Both the position numbers and the translations under genes were made by a program. 64,000 bases of DNA from Dipteronia dyeriana. Lineage: Eukaryota; Streptophyta; Magnoliopsida; Sapindales; Sapindaceae. The notes below the pieces were generated by a model, which was not told the DNA's origin, searched no databases, and saw only the letters and a program-made list of their open reading frames with translations. Positions within the stretch are counted from its first letter, which is position 1. Each line of letters starts with the position of its first letter. Location: positions 80,812,204-80,876,203 of the forward strand of contig CM065299.1 in the NCBI GenBank assembly GCA_032871835.1. Reading direction: 5' to 3'. This document shows, one piece after another, positions 12,090 to 23,076 of this stretch.

Positions 12090-12589
12090 GAAGAAGAAGA
12101 ACTTGAATAAGGTTTTGAATCATACCTGATGCCTTTTCTATTAAGTTGCCTTTCCATCTTCATGGCCACACCCACCATGTCCTCAATCTCCATATAATGT
12201 TGCAACTCCACAAGATCAACAATGTTCTTGTTTAACCCACTTAAAAATCGAGCCATGGTGGCCTCACGGTCCTCCTCCACATTAGCCCTTAGCATGGTTA
12301 TCTCAATTTCCTTGTGATATTCTTCTACACTCAAGGAACCTTATGTCAAAGTTTGCAACCGTTAATGCAAATCGCTATAGTAATGGCTAGGGAAAAATCT
12401 CATCCTCATGATTTGTTTCATCTCCAACCAAGTCTCTATGGGTCTTTCATCATTCTTACATCTGTCTTTACACAATTGATCACAGTAAACAATAGCATAA
12501 TCACAAAGTTCAACAGTAGCTAGTTTTATCTTTTTCTCTTTGGAGTAATTATGACATTCAAATATCAGCTCCACTTTTCTTTCCCATTT
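12062..12589 (-). pseudogene. gag: G1 gag (capsid), N-terminally truncated and frameshifted
   Basis: Retrotrans_gag-type capsid. 12362-12604 encodes LKWERKVELIFECHNYS, ETWLEMKQIMRMRFFPSHYY; 12062-12334 continues with SVEEYHKEIEITMLRANVEEDREATMARFLSGLN and a basic tail. Homologous to G2 gag (LEWEKKMKLVFDCRHY...). The first part of the protein is cut off by the junction with the S1 LTR at about 12585-12594. Confidence 0.82.
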
Positions 12590-13079
12590 CAATACTAGTG
12601 ACAAAACCTTTGATAAGCATAGAAATTAACAATCAACATGATTGTTATGAGAAAACAATATATTCATGTATGCTCAAATCTCCACTCTTAGTCTACAAAA
12701 CATACAACAAGAATCAATGTATCTTATGAACAAATATATTCAATGTAGATAACATTCCATAAGTTGTACTTAGAGTATTACAATGTGATACTTTACAACT
12801 TGAATGAAATATTACAAGATACAAAGTTATCTAACATACACAAACAATGTTGTATAAGGAAGTCAACTTACATATAAAGTTCTATCCACATTATTCAAAT
12901 AACAATTAGCAATATAAGAGAGATAGGGATAGAGAAAAGTTGACACAAGATATAACGTGGTAAACCTCCGAAGAGGAAACATCCACAGGCTAGCAGCCAC
13001 CGGCAAAAAAATAGACTAGTAGATAAGACAAGTACAATCTCTCAAGTGACCCCATCACCAAGAAACTATGCTCCTATCC

Positions 13080-13380
13080 TACTCTAGAAGTTGTCGCCCT
13101 ATGCTCAACAATCTGAGGCTTCACACCTCTTGTCAAGACTTCCTTACTCACCTTATCCGGATCCTCATGACCCAAGGCAAGACTTCTTGCTCAACTATCC
13201 AAGTCTTCCCGACTCTAGTAAAGACTTCCTTGGGCTTCTTGCTCAACTATCCAAGGCTTCACACCTCTAGCCAAAACTTCCTTGCTCGACAATCCGAGAT
13301 TTCACACCTCTTGCCAAGACTTCTTGCTCAACACCATAAGTCTCACACCTATTGTCAAGACTTCATTCTCACAAGGCATC
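13080..13380. repeat. Degenerate tandem array in S1 LTR, unit ~35-45 bp
   Basis: The phrase caagacttc(ct)tgctca followed by ctatcc(a/g)agg repeats six or seven times. The same array is in the other S1 LTR at about 29470-29770. It underlies ORFs at 13068-13547 and 29468-29782, which I do not regard as coding. Confidence 0.75.
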
Positions 13381-14300
13381 TAGGTGATCATGAATGCAAA
13401 ACGCAAACAAGCACGAACATAGAATGCTATGATCAATACATCCTATGGAAAATACTAGACATGAGCATGAATGCACAAATCACATATATTCTAGTTAATC
13501 ATGCATGTGTAATCAATCTAGATTATGTAAGATATGTTCAACATTAATCACAAACTAGATTCATGCATATATCTAAACTTGAATCACAAGATATGATCAA
13601 CAAATCACAAGATCAAGTTTAAATCACAAAAACCTATAACATGCTAAAATCATATGACAATGTCAAATAGATTTAAGCAAAAGTTCTACAGCATATTCCT
13701 AATCATAGATTCAACAAATCACATGAATAGCTCAAAAGAACATAAGCACATGTATTATGTGAGAATTTTGGCCAAGAGAGCCTAATACATGAGGAACTAT
13801 TTTTCTCAAAATCCAGCAATCAAAGATCATAAAATAGTCCTAGAATCAAAGCTAGCACAATACAATCCCAAACATGTCATAACATAGGCAAAATCAAAAC
13901 CTAATTCAACATGTATGATTTAAATTGAAATTCAATCTAGATTTAAAAGTGTTCAAAACACAAATCAAAACACTCACAATATACAAATATATGTAGAAGA
14001 AGAAAACCCAAGGCAATTGACCGAGTTTTAAAAGAAAACTTTGAAAGAAAATCAATATCTTAGTTGATCTAGGTTCAGTCCCGTTTTTGTATGATTATAC
14101 ACCAAAAACAGCAGCAAAATAGACTTAAACCTTCAAAGAAAAGATGGAGAATGAATAGATGAACACTCTCAACTTAGAATCACTCAATTCTGAGTTCAAA
14201 TGAAGAAGTTATGGTGTTTGGAAGGTGAGAAAATTTAGAGAGAAAATTCTGCACACTTGATTTGAATTTCTTCTTAGAATGAAATGTGAGAGGGAAAGAG

Positions 14301-14480
14301 ATTATAAAGGAGTGGGAAAAAAGAAAGATAAAAAGACCAAATTGCCCTCACTTGTTAGTACTCCCCCGAGATGGCACGTGGGCATCTCGGGCCAGCAAGG
14401 TTGTGCGGCCGAGATGGCCACGCGCCATCTCGGGCATGCACACCTTCATGGCCTTTTGGCCATGGTGCATTCCCCTCTCG
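14301..14480 (-). promoter_or_regulatory. S1 LTR promoter: TATA box with upstream GC-rich palindrome island
   Basis: Minus-strand TATA-like CCTTTATAAT at 14301-14310. About 50-125 bp upstream lie two hairpin-forming palindromes: CCGAGATG/CATCTCGG (14366-14373, 14383-14390) and CCGAGATGGC/GCCATCTCGG (14409-14418, 14424-14433, 5-base loop). A catggcc/ggccatg pair follows near 14448-14464. The island is GC-rich in an AT-rich LTR. Promoter role is inferred. Confidence 0.6.
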
Positions 14481-14904
14481 CTCCCTTCGCGTTCTTCGAC
14501 CGTTCTCCGGCCTCCAAACTCAGAATTTGAATCCGTTTGTGGATTATGAACAATAACTCTTACACGGACATGGAAATATAAGATACTCAACCCAAAAAAT
14601 AATAATTCGACTCGATATACAAAGACGAAGACAGTGTATGAAACATGAGTTGAAAGTATAGTATCTTTTGACTTAGAACTTGAAATCAATAGTATGAGTA
14701 ACCGAAATGACCAGAACTCAATCAAGAATGATTTAAGACTAAATCCAAGTTTAATATCCATGTTTTACAAACATGTACACACACAAACACAATTCACATA
14801 AGAATGCAAACTACATATAGATAGTTTCCAATCATGCATATTCCAAAACATGTTATGTTCAAACCAATGCATGAGCATTCATCTTTAAGTATGTGAATGT
14901 GTTA

Positions 14905-15122
14905 TACATGGTGCATAATGATGCAGGGACACATATAAATGAATTGTATGTGTGTGCCTATAAAGGTGCACAACGATGCAGGGACACAAATGTATGATAT
15001 GTGTGTGTGTGCCTATAAAGGTGCATAACGATGTAGGGACACAAATGTATGATATGTGTGTGTGTGCCTATAAAGGTACACAATGATGCAGGGACATAAA
15101 TGTATGATATGTGTGTGTGCCT
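14905..15122. repeat. 60-bp tandem repeat in S1 3' LTR, four copies
   Basis: Units carry ggtgca(c/t)aa(c/t)gatg(c/t)aggga then cacaaatgtatgatatgtgtgtgtgcctataaa. Four copies here against three in the other LTR (31317-31485). Confidence 0.9.
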
Positions 15123-15324
15123 AAGCTTTGAAAGAGAAAAGAAAGGTCTTAATATACCTTTGTAGAATCATGAAACATTTTTCCTTTTGAAGACTTGAAC
15201 TTGCTTGAATAGTTGTCATTTCTTCTTTGAAGCTTGAATCATCATGAATCTTAGACAAATAAACAATACAAAGTAGATATTGTTTTGATATAGAATAATG
15301 TCAACAAAACTCACAGACCTAACA

Positions 15325-15340
15325 ATCTCCCCCTTTGGCA
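15325..15340 (-). promoter_or_regulatory. S1 polypurine tract
   Basis: Minus strand TGCCAAAGGGGGAGAT abuts the LTR start TGTTAGG. Related AAGGGGGAG tracts occur at about 25508-25521 and 26441-26452 in the S1 interior. Confidence 0.8.
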
Positions 15341-15356
15341 AATTCTATGTCAAAAC

Positions 15357-15845
15357 TGTTGGAACCCCGTTCACCAGTTATGCAGCGGAACTAGGTTTTA
15401 AAGTTTTTATACATATCATATCTGTATCTAAGACCAGTGAACTTTTGGATCGTAATTATTTTTCAGAACTAATACATACAATATGTATACACAGGAAATT
15501 GTAATCAATAAAATCAGAATAATATACCAACGTTTGGAAGCTCCTTCACTTTACGTTATGCTCCTGTCTGAACCACTCGATCTTCCTTACTATCTCCCGG
15601 GACTGGTAACTGCGTGTGGGCGTCACGGTCTCAGGAACTTAAATGGTGGATGTAGAGGGAATTGAAGAAACTCTTTCTTCTATGTGTTTCAAAAACACAT
15701 AAAACATTAAACAAAAAATATATATATCGCTTGCTTCGTTTTTAGCGAATGTATATATATTTGCACTGCTACTCGTTTTTTATATCTCTATATCTTTGTA
15801 TTACTGCTCACTTTATATATATATTTATATATCTCACGATACTTG

Positions 15846-15877
<32 letters not shown>

Positions 15878-17428
15878 CACTCCTACTTGCTTTTAACCCA
15901 CTAAATCTATATCTTTTTTTTTACACCACTGCTTGCTTTACATATATGTATATATAAATTAAGCATTTGCATCCTATGCAAATTCTTCTTTTGACTATTG
16001 TTTCATGTATACATCAATTTGTATCCAATGCAATCTCTTGTGTTATTAGTTGATATATATCTTGTAATTATCCTTTTCAAATATATATAATATATTAAAA
16101 GTGATAATAAGTATTTTAAATTTAAACTTAAATTTTAATACTTAGATAAATGATTTAGTAAAAATAAAATAATCCTATTATTTTATCTTCACCTAAATCC
16201 GTATATCAACTAACTCCCTCCAATTAATAGTTAATTAATAATTCATAATTATCAATATAATTAAATAATCTAATTATTTAATTAATTTAACTATTAACAT
16301 TCATTAATTAAATAATCTCATTATTCAATTAATTTATGAATATATACGTATCACTTTTGTAACACGATTAATTGGACAATCTAATTAATTAACTGTGACC
16401 CTTGTTACCTAAGTCAATCGGGGCTAGCAATGGGACCTAATGGACCCACATTGTTTTGATCTCCAATAATCCTCGGAATCATTAATTAAACTCTTTAATT
16501 AATATTCCTTGATTATTAACTCTGGTGTTATTCCACTAAAAACCCGAAGCTGTACTCTCTCAACTGTAAACGCTTTTACACAGACCGATACAACTCAGTG
16601 TCCATCGATATAGCTATTACATATGGTGTGATCCTCCACAGTAGTTCATAATTAGAGTTGGGTCATAATGTCCGTTATACCTCTCTAATCACATATATCC
16701 TTTAAGTAACATTGATTCTCTAATGAACAATAAATCCTATTTCCTTACGGAATTAAGAGAGCGCTCACATTGTCCAAACCCCGAATCAACCCTTAAGGGA
16801 ACTACCATCTACTTCTCACAAGAAGGAGTAGATTCCACTATTGTATACAAACCTTCCCAGCCACAAGCCAAATCGTAATCCTAACATACGGAGTATATTG
16901 ATCTGGAAATGCATCTGATCTCACCCATGGTATATCAAAGACTACGATTTAACCTGAAGGAGTCGATAAGACACTCAAGATAAAGATCACCCACATATAG
17001 CCATCATTAGTTGATATATATATGAATCTCATCGGTAAACGGATCTTGGTGATAGATTCATATAGATCGTTGCCCAATCCTATATGATCACATCATATAA
17101 GGTGTCTTCATTCCCATATCTCATATGAATGATTCAGGATAGAATCATCGTATATTACGGAATGGACCGCAACTATAGATTAACCACAAATAAAGTACCC
17201 AACTTTATTTTCTATCTATGGACTCTTTAGATTACACGTCTTTTACTGTATCCATCCGTATATGACACTCATATACACAGTTCGAGATTACATCTGGCAA
17301 TCTTGGATGTTTAAATATATGCACAAGTTTATAAAATAAATAACATAACTAGAATGAATTGAACTTTTCTTTTTATTTATTTCGTAAATCCATTTACAAA
17401 TTACTTCTTTAGAGCATAAACCGCAACA
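15357..17428 (-). mobile_element. C1b 3' LTR
   Basis: On the plus strand it runs from TGTTGGAACCCCG to AACCGCAACA, so TG...CA ends are kept. It aligns along its length with 23077-25140. It has AT-rich central blocks (TA repeats near 15840-15880) and no credible coding sequence. Confidence 0.95.
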
Positions 17429-17440
17429 ATCTCCCACTTG
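17429..17440 (-). promoter_or_regulatory. C1b polypurine tract
   Basis: Minus strand CAAGTGGGAGAT lies against the 3' LTR start (TGTTGCGG). The form is usual for plant copia elements. Confidence 0.85.
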
Positions 17441-17442
17441 CA

Positions 17443-18241
17443 CTAAAACATGTAAGGCATGTCTTGTAACCCTAGACCATCTAGGTGTACTAAAAACACT
17501 TTAGTCAGTAAGGTCTTCATAAATGGATCAGCATGATTGTCTTGTGAGGCGATCTTAGTGACGATCACATCTCCTCTCTGCATTATCTCTTTAATGAGAT
17601 GATAATTTCTCTCTATATGCTTCCCTCTTTTATGGCCTCTTGGTTCTTTTAGATTTAGCCACAGCACCATTGTTATCATAATAAAATGTGATGGGCCTAT
17701 CCAGATCTGGAACAACTTCAAAATCACTCAAGAACTTACGGAGCCAAACAACCTCTTTAGCAGCTTAACAAGTGGCTACATATTCGGCTTCCATGGTGGA
17801 GTCAGCAATGCAAGATTCCTTGATACTTCTCCATACAATGGCTCCACCACCTAGGGTGAATACTGATCCAGACGTGGATTTTCTAGAATCCTTGTCTGGC
17901 TGAAAATCAGAGTCTGTGTATCCTAACGGGATCAAATCCTGCTTAGAATACACTAGCATATAGTCTCTCGTTCTTCGAAGATACTTGAGAATTGTCTTAA
18001 CAGCAACCCAATGATCCAATCCTGGGTTGGACTGGTATCTACTGACTACTCCCACTGTATAACAGATGTCCGGTCTCGTGCATAACATAGCATACATGAG
18101 ACTACCTACTGCAAATGCATAGGGTACACGTCTCATATTCTTAACTTCTTGAGGTGTATTAAGACACTGTTCCTTAGACAAATTAACTCCATGCCTAGAA
18201 GGTAAATTACCTTTCTTAGAGTTTTGCATCGAAAATCGCAC
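17443..18241 (-). pseudogene. pol: C1b RNase H, broken
   Basis: Degrades the RNA of the RNA-DNA hybrid in an active element. 17765-18241 encodes RRVPYAFAVGSLMYAMLCTRPDI, YLRRTRDYMLVY, GYTDSDFQPDKDSRKSTSG and the conserved IADSTMEAEYVA. A stop just after ATC (near 17765) and a shift lead into 17443-17727, which has the C-terminal HIERNYHLIKEI, GDVIVTKIASQDNHADPFMK motifs. Confidence 0.87.
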
Positions 18242-18265
18242 AAGAATCTTGTCGATATATGATGC

Positions 18266-19089
18266 CTAAGACAGTGTTATGAGTTTGTTATTACGATCCC
18301 TTATAAGTTGGATCCCAAGGACATAACTCGCCTCTCCCAAATCTTTCATTTGGAATTGGCTAGCCAACCAGCCCTTTACATCAGGCAACACTCCCACATC
18401 ATTTCCAATGAGTAGGATATCATCTACGTATAGATCCAGGAAAACTACTTTCTTATCAATGATGCATTTGTAGACATAAGGCTCGTCGACGTTCTGCTCG
18501 AAGCCATAGGTTTTGATCACATCATCAAACCTAATATTCCAAGATCTAAATGCTTGCTTAAGTCCATGATGGACCTTTGCAGCTTGCAAACCTTTTGCTC
18601 TTGATCTGGAAACACGAATCCCTCTGATTGCATCATATAGATGCTCTAATCAAGATTGCCATTCAAGAATGCAGTCTTGACGTCCATTTGCCAAATTTCG
18701 TAATCGAAATAGGCAGCAATGGATAAGAGAATCCTAATAGACTTAAACATGGCTACTGGCGAGAAGGTCTCTTCATAATCGACCCCCTCATTCTGGGTAT
18801 AAACCTTGGCCACAAGTCTTACCTGAAAGGTTTCTACCTTCCTGTCTACTCCTCTCTTTCTCTTGTAGATCCACTTACACCCTATGGGTTTTACCCCATC
18901 CAGTAAGTCTACAAGATCCCAGACTGAGTTAGAGTACATGGACTCCATATCGAGATTCATGGCTTTAAGCCATTCCTTTTTATCAAGATCTTCCATTGCA
19001 TTCTTAAATGCCAATGGATCATCAACACTATCAGCAGAGACAACACTGTGTCCCTCACCTATACCTAAATAGCTTTCAGGTTGTCTCAC
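18266..19089 (-). pseudogene. pol: C1b reverse transcriptase, broken
   Basis: 18646-19089 encodes the start of copia RT (EWLKAMNLDMESMYSN, WDLVDLLDGVKPIGCKWIYKRK, YEETFSPVAMFKSIRILL, QMDVKTAFLNGNLD). After a break, 18266-18589 carries YGFEQNVDEPYVY, the catalytic LYVDDILLIGND, and FQMKDLGEASYVLGIQ. The YVDD box is intact, but the frame is broken at about 18600-18650 and downstream. Confidence 0.9.
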
Positions 19090-19122
19090 AACCCGCTCAC
19101 TACGTCTAGGTGGTAGTGTATC

Positions 19123-20040
19123 CTAATCAGGAACCATCTGACTCTCAGATGTTTGTGGATCAACAACTCTTGTTGATAAAGCACTAGTCTCACTAGGCTC
19201 CAACTCATCCAATAAAATCTTAGAATGAGGTTTATGGTCACTAATATAACTATCCTCAAGAAATGTTGCATTTGTCGATACAAATACTTTGTTATCTTCG
19301 GGACTATAGAAGTGCCCACCTCTGGTCTCCTTGAAGTATCCTACAAACAAGCAGACCACATACTTGGAGTCTAGCTTTCCAGTTCTGTTCTTCAGCAAGT
19401 GTACTGGACACCCCTATATGTGGAAATGTCGTAAACTATTCTTTACGACCATTCCACAACTCTAGAGGAGTCTTAGGAATAGATTTGGATAGCACCACAT
19501 TCAAAATGTATACCGCTGTTTGTAACACATATCCCCAGAAGGAATTTGGTAATGATGAGAAACTAATCATAGATCTCACCATTTCCATTAGGGTTCTATT
19601 TCTCCTCTCCGCTACACCATTTTGCTGAGGTGTACCGGGAGCTGTGAGTTGGGAAACTATCCCATGCTCGACCATAAAGTTTTCAAACTCTTGGTCAAGG
19701 TACTCACCTCTATGATCCGATCGCAGTGACTTGATAGTCCTACCTAATTGATTCTCAACTTCAGCTCAAAATTATTTGAATATTTCAAATGTTTCCGACT
19801 TTCGTTGCATTAGGTAGACATATCAGTATCTTGAGTAGTCATCTATAAAGGTGACATAATACTCATAACCACCCATAGCTTTAATATTCATCAGTCCACA
19901 GACATCTATATGTATATGCTCTAGCAGTTCTTTAGCTCTAAGCCTTTTTCCAGTCTAAGGTCTCTTAGTCATCTTACCTTCCAGACAAGATTCGCAGGCA
20001 GGTAAGGTGCCAACCTTTTACTCACTAAAAGGTCCGCTTT
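19123..20040 (-). pseudogene. pol: C1b integrase, fragmented
   Basis: 19436-19675 keeps the part after the second Asp ([21 protein letters not shown], with the catalytic Glu in AERRNR, and [15 protein letters not shown]). 19123-19398 holds the C-terminal domain (KNRTGKLDSKYVVCLFVGY, HFYSPEDNKVFVSTNATFLED). The zinc finger and first half of the core (19680-20040) are readable only across several frames with stops. Confidence 0.85.
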
Positions 20041-20125
20041 TTACTAGTCTATCTATCCAGTCAAGGTTGATATGACCAAGCCTTAGATGCCAAAGATACG
20101 TGACATTATCAGGAGAAATCTTATG

Positions 20126-20526
20126 TCACTTAGTTTTTTTTTGTTTTTCAACCTTAAACATTTCGGTGTTGAGCAGTGTAGTATGTATTAACAGTCTTAA
20201 CACATACAAATTGTTTTCATTAATTCCTGAACAAATATTCAGACCATTCTTTCCAATAATATCATACTTATTATTAAAAGAAACAGAATATTTTTGTTCT
20301 AACAACTTAGAAACAGAAATTAAATTCCGTGTAAATCCAGGAATATAAAATACATTGTCCAACAATGTATAATTATTACAAAAACGTAATCTAATTACGC
20401 CCACTGCTCGGGCCGACACGACATCCCTGACCCCACATGCATTGAGAAGGCTCCCTTCTCTAGCTGTGTCCAAGAATCAATCCATTGTAAAGAAGAAAAA
20501 ACATGGTTAGTGGCCCCTGAATCAAC
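20126..20526 (-). pseudogene. pol: C1b protease and pre-integrase region
   Basis: The protease active site VDSGAT is encoded at 20509-20526, one codon after a stop. 20126-20473 continues with RDVVSARAVGVIRL, LLDNVFYIPGFTRNLISVSKLLEQKY, the usual copia protease/GAG-pre-integrase stretch. This same region ends the truncated copy C1a. Confidence 0.82.
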
Positions 20527-20529
20527 TAT

Positions 20530-21329
20530 CTAGGGTGAAGAATCATCTTCCACTAAACATGACTCAAGAACAAGTAAATCATATTTACCTTTCTTGGACT
20601 TCTTCTTTCTTTGGGCTTTCTTGGGTTTAGGCTTACCCTTCACCTTCCCAGCAGACCTCTTCATCTTTTTATTATTTGAGGAGGAAGATGGTTCGGCAAC
20701 ATTTGCCTTACCGGTCTTACCCTTATTGTCCTTAATTAAAGACTTAAAGGTAGCAGACTCAAAGGTAGCAAACTCATAGAGCAATTGTGTGAGATTGAAC
20801 CTTAACTTGTTCATCTCATAGTTACTATTGAACTGATTGAAACTCTTCGCGTCAGTATGATGCTCACTTGACTGGGTTCGTCAATGGCCCTGCCATTGAC
20901 TTCTGCATTGTTGAAGTAGGACATCATGCTCAGGACATGTTCCCGAACTGACGTACCTTTCTTCATGCGAGTGAGCATAGCGGAACGAACAACTTCATGT
21001 CGCTTTTGCTCGGAGGGCTGCCCGAACATAGCTTGCAATGACTCCATGATTTCGAATGCTGAATTCATTGCTTCATGCTTTGTGACAAGCATGTCTGTTA
21101 TAGAAGCCAACAGATATGTTCGGGTCTTCTCATCAGATGAGACCCATCGCTCGTATGCCTCACGAATAGTTCGTGTGGCATTGGTAGCAGGTGCTGGAGG
21201 ACATTCCTCCGTGAGCACAAACTTGAGGTCTTTGGTGATCAATATTGCATTAACGTTAAGTTTCCACTTAGTGTAGTTATCACCAGTGAATTTGTCGTTT
21301 TCAAGAATTTGAAGTAATGCAGAAGACAT
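20530..21329 (-). pseudogene. gag: C1b gag, frameshifted, without zinc knuckle
   Basis: Best start is the ATG at 21329 (MSSALLQILENDKFTGDNYTKW), not the upstream in-frame Met at 21356. The capsid region (YERWVSSDEKTRTYLL, AMFGQPSEQKRHEVVRSAML) runs to about 20860, where a frame change occurs. 20530-20814 encodes a Lys-rich tail (KGKPKPKKAQRKKKSKKGKYDLL) that joins the protease with no CX2CX4HX4C knuckle. Confidence 0.85.
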
Positions 21330-23061
21330 TATTGCTGAAATAAATAAAGCATTCATTCAGTCATTTATTTAAAACAAGTGCGAGTGCTTTTGCATAAATT
21401 TAAACATAATGTATGCACATGTTTAACGAACTAGAACTACCCTAAAACTAGTTACTATACCACGACAATCCAACATACCACAAAGAACTGCCGCCTTAGG
21501 GTCGGTCAAGTCTTTGCATGTTGGACCGAGACATTCTCAATCAAATGATATTCTAGAATAACTCTTATTCCATATCATTCAATCATCGTTCATTCAGTCA
21601 GGTTTTTAATTAACAAACTTAATCAAAACCTTTGTGAGTGTAACCCACCATTTCAGATATCACGAGCTTAACTCGAGAATTGCCGTCTTAGGGTCGGTCA
21701 ATCCCGAAATACACTCAGAAATCCTATCTGTTAGAAAGTCAACCTTGGTATTGACCTTTGTGGAAACCCTCTTTAAGGAGGACGAAAGCAAAGCCGTCAC
21801 GAGACCCCACTCATATATCCCTCTCCCACTCACTATTTTAAAATTAGGGTTTTCTTTTAACCGTTAATGCACCTAGACTCTACAGGATTAAACGACTAAC
21901 TTTAATCAAGTTATCTAGCGCATTAACTAATTAGAACCAAATTCTAATTAACTAATAAATTATTAATGATTTTTAACAATTAAAAATCTAATCTATTAGT
22001 GAATAATCTAAGCCTTTGTAAACTATTTATTAGGGTTAGATTATTTTGTTGGTGTTTACCAAATTTTAACTATTAAAACTCTAACACTTTATTCGGTTCA
22101 TTTATTATTATGTAATTAATCATATTAATCCTAATTACAATAAATGACCCTATTAATCTAACTTATTAAACTATTTAATAACTAGATTAATATTAATGAG
22201 AATTACCAAGTTTTCTAACCATTAAAAACTAATCTCATTATTCAAAGCCAATTATGTATATTGCCCATTTTAATCAAATTAAAAAAATACATAAAATATA
22301 AGGTTATGATGCATGTATGACATATCAAATATATTTGTGTAGGCACATCAAATCTAAATGACATACGTATGCATGACAATGTTTTTATCATCACATAATA
22401 TAAAGCATACATGAATTGACCGAGTACTGTTGATTATTTAACATAAAAAATTGGAATCTAAAATTACAAAAAAAAAATCCAAGGCATTCCTTGGTCTTCT
22501 AGTAACTTCAGATATCTTCCAGTCTTTTTAGGTCACTCCGATTCATCCCATGAATCCGAAACTGGAAATCCGCAATGAACACACTAGGCAACACTTGCCA
22601 ACGGAACCGTGAATGAACAGTACCCAGGGAAAAGTGTCGGTCGTGAACAATGTCGGTGAACAGTAACACCGTGAACAGTAACGCGCACCGTGAACAGTAT
22701 TTGGTGAACAGTACCCGTAACCAGTTATCGGTGAACAGTACATCATGAATAGTACGGTGAACAGTAACGCCGCCATGAACAGTACCGACGTCACGTGCAT
22801 TTCCAGTTCTTCGTTTACAAGTTACAATTTTTTTTTATTTACAATACAATAATAGAGAAAAAAAAATATATAAACAAAAAAAAATAATACAACCCATAAA
22901 CCATAAATCCACAGTACCATATAATTAACGATCAATCATGTTTTTGTAAATTAAAAAATATATATATACATACAAAAACATCATACAGTCAATTTAAATT
23001 GTGCCTACACAATCAAACATACAGGAGAATCGAAAACAACTTCTTGGTCCGAAAATAAATT
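21330..23061 (-). other. C1b untranslated leader between PBS and gag
   Basis: About 1.7 kb, AT-rich, non-coding, closely matched over 21360-22430 by C1a (180-1322). The part nearest the PBS holds the GTGAACAGTA array (22609-22790). Short ORFs within it have no recognisable product. Confidence 0.75.
22609..22790. repeat. GTGAACAGTA short-repeat array in C1b leader
   Basis: The decamer GTGAACAGTA or close variants (gtgaatgaacagta, catgaacagta, catgaatagta) appears about ten times in 180 bp, with irregular spacers of 5-15 bases that are GC-richer than the surroundings. It lies 270-450 nt after the PBS on the minus strand. Confidence 0.85.
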
Positions 23062-23074
23062 GGCTCAGATACCA
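23062..23074 (-). promoter_or_regulatory. C1b primer binding site (initiator tRNA-Met type)
   Basis: Minus strand TGGTATCTGAGCC, 2 bases after the 5' LTR. One mismatch to the plant initiator tRNA-Met 3' end complement (TGGTATCAGAGCC). Confidence 0.9.
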
Positions 23075-23076
23075 AT

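Larger units (their letters stand above)
6829..12589 (-). mobile_element. Ty3/gypsy element G1, 5' truncated, decayed
   Basis: Minus-strand order is gag, protease, RT, remnant RNase H, integrase, 3' LTR, the usual Ty3/gypsy order. The element breaks off inside gag at about 12585-12594, where Sirevirus-like LTR sequence begins (shared bases ttcaatacta), so its leader, PBS and 5' LTR are gone. Much of RNase H is deleted. Every frame carries stops, so it cannot be autonomous. Confidence 0.9.
12585..15324 (-). mobile_element. S1 3' LTR (truncated at its far end)
   Basis: About 2740 bp that align throughout with 28956-31683. The LTR start (minus strand TGTTAGGTCTGTG) is at 15324; its end is cut at the G1 gag junction. 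Contents: TATA box and GC-rich palindrome island (14301-14480), a 60-bp tandem array (14905-15122) and a 35-45-bp degenerate array (13080-13380). The GC-rich ORFs at 14279-14556 fall in the palindromes and are not genes. Confidence 0.88.

Noticed and set aside
13068..13547. 159-codon plus-strand ORF in the S1 LTR
   Set aside because: It is translation of a degenerate tandem array, shorter and frame-broken in the sister LTR (29468-29782).
14279..14761. Overlapping GC-rich ORFs on both strands (also 30663-30970)
   Set aside because: They arise from the palindrome island of the S1 LTR. They differ between the two LTRs and have no conserved protein features.
14905..15122. 60-bp direct repeats as a CRISPR-like array
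   Set aside because: Repeats are contiguous without unique spacers, lie in a plant LTR and have no cas genes.
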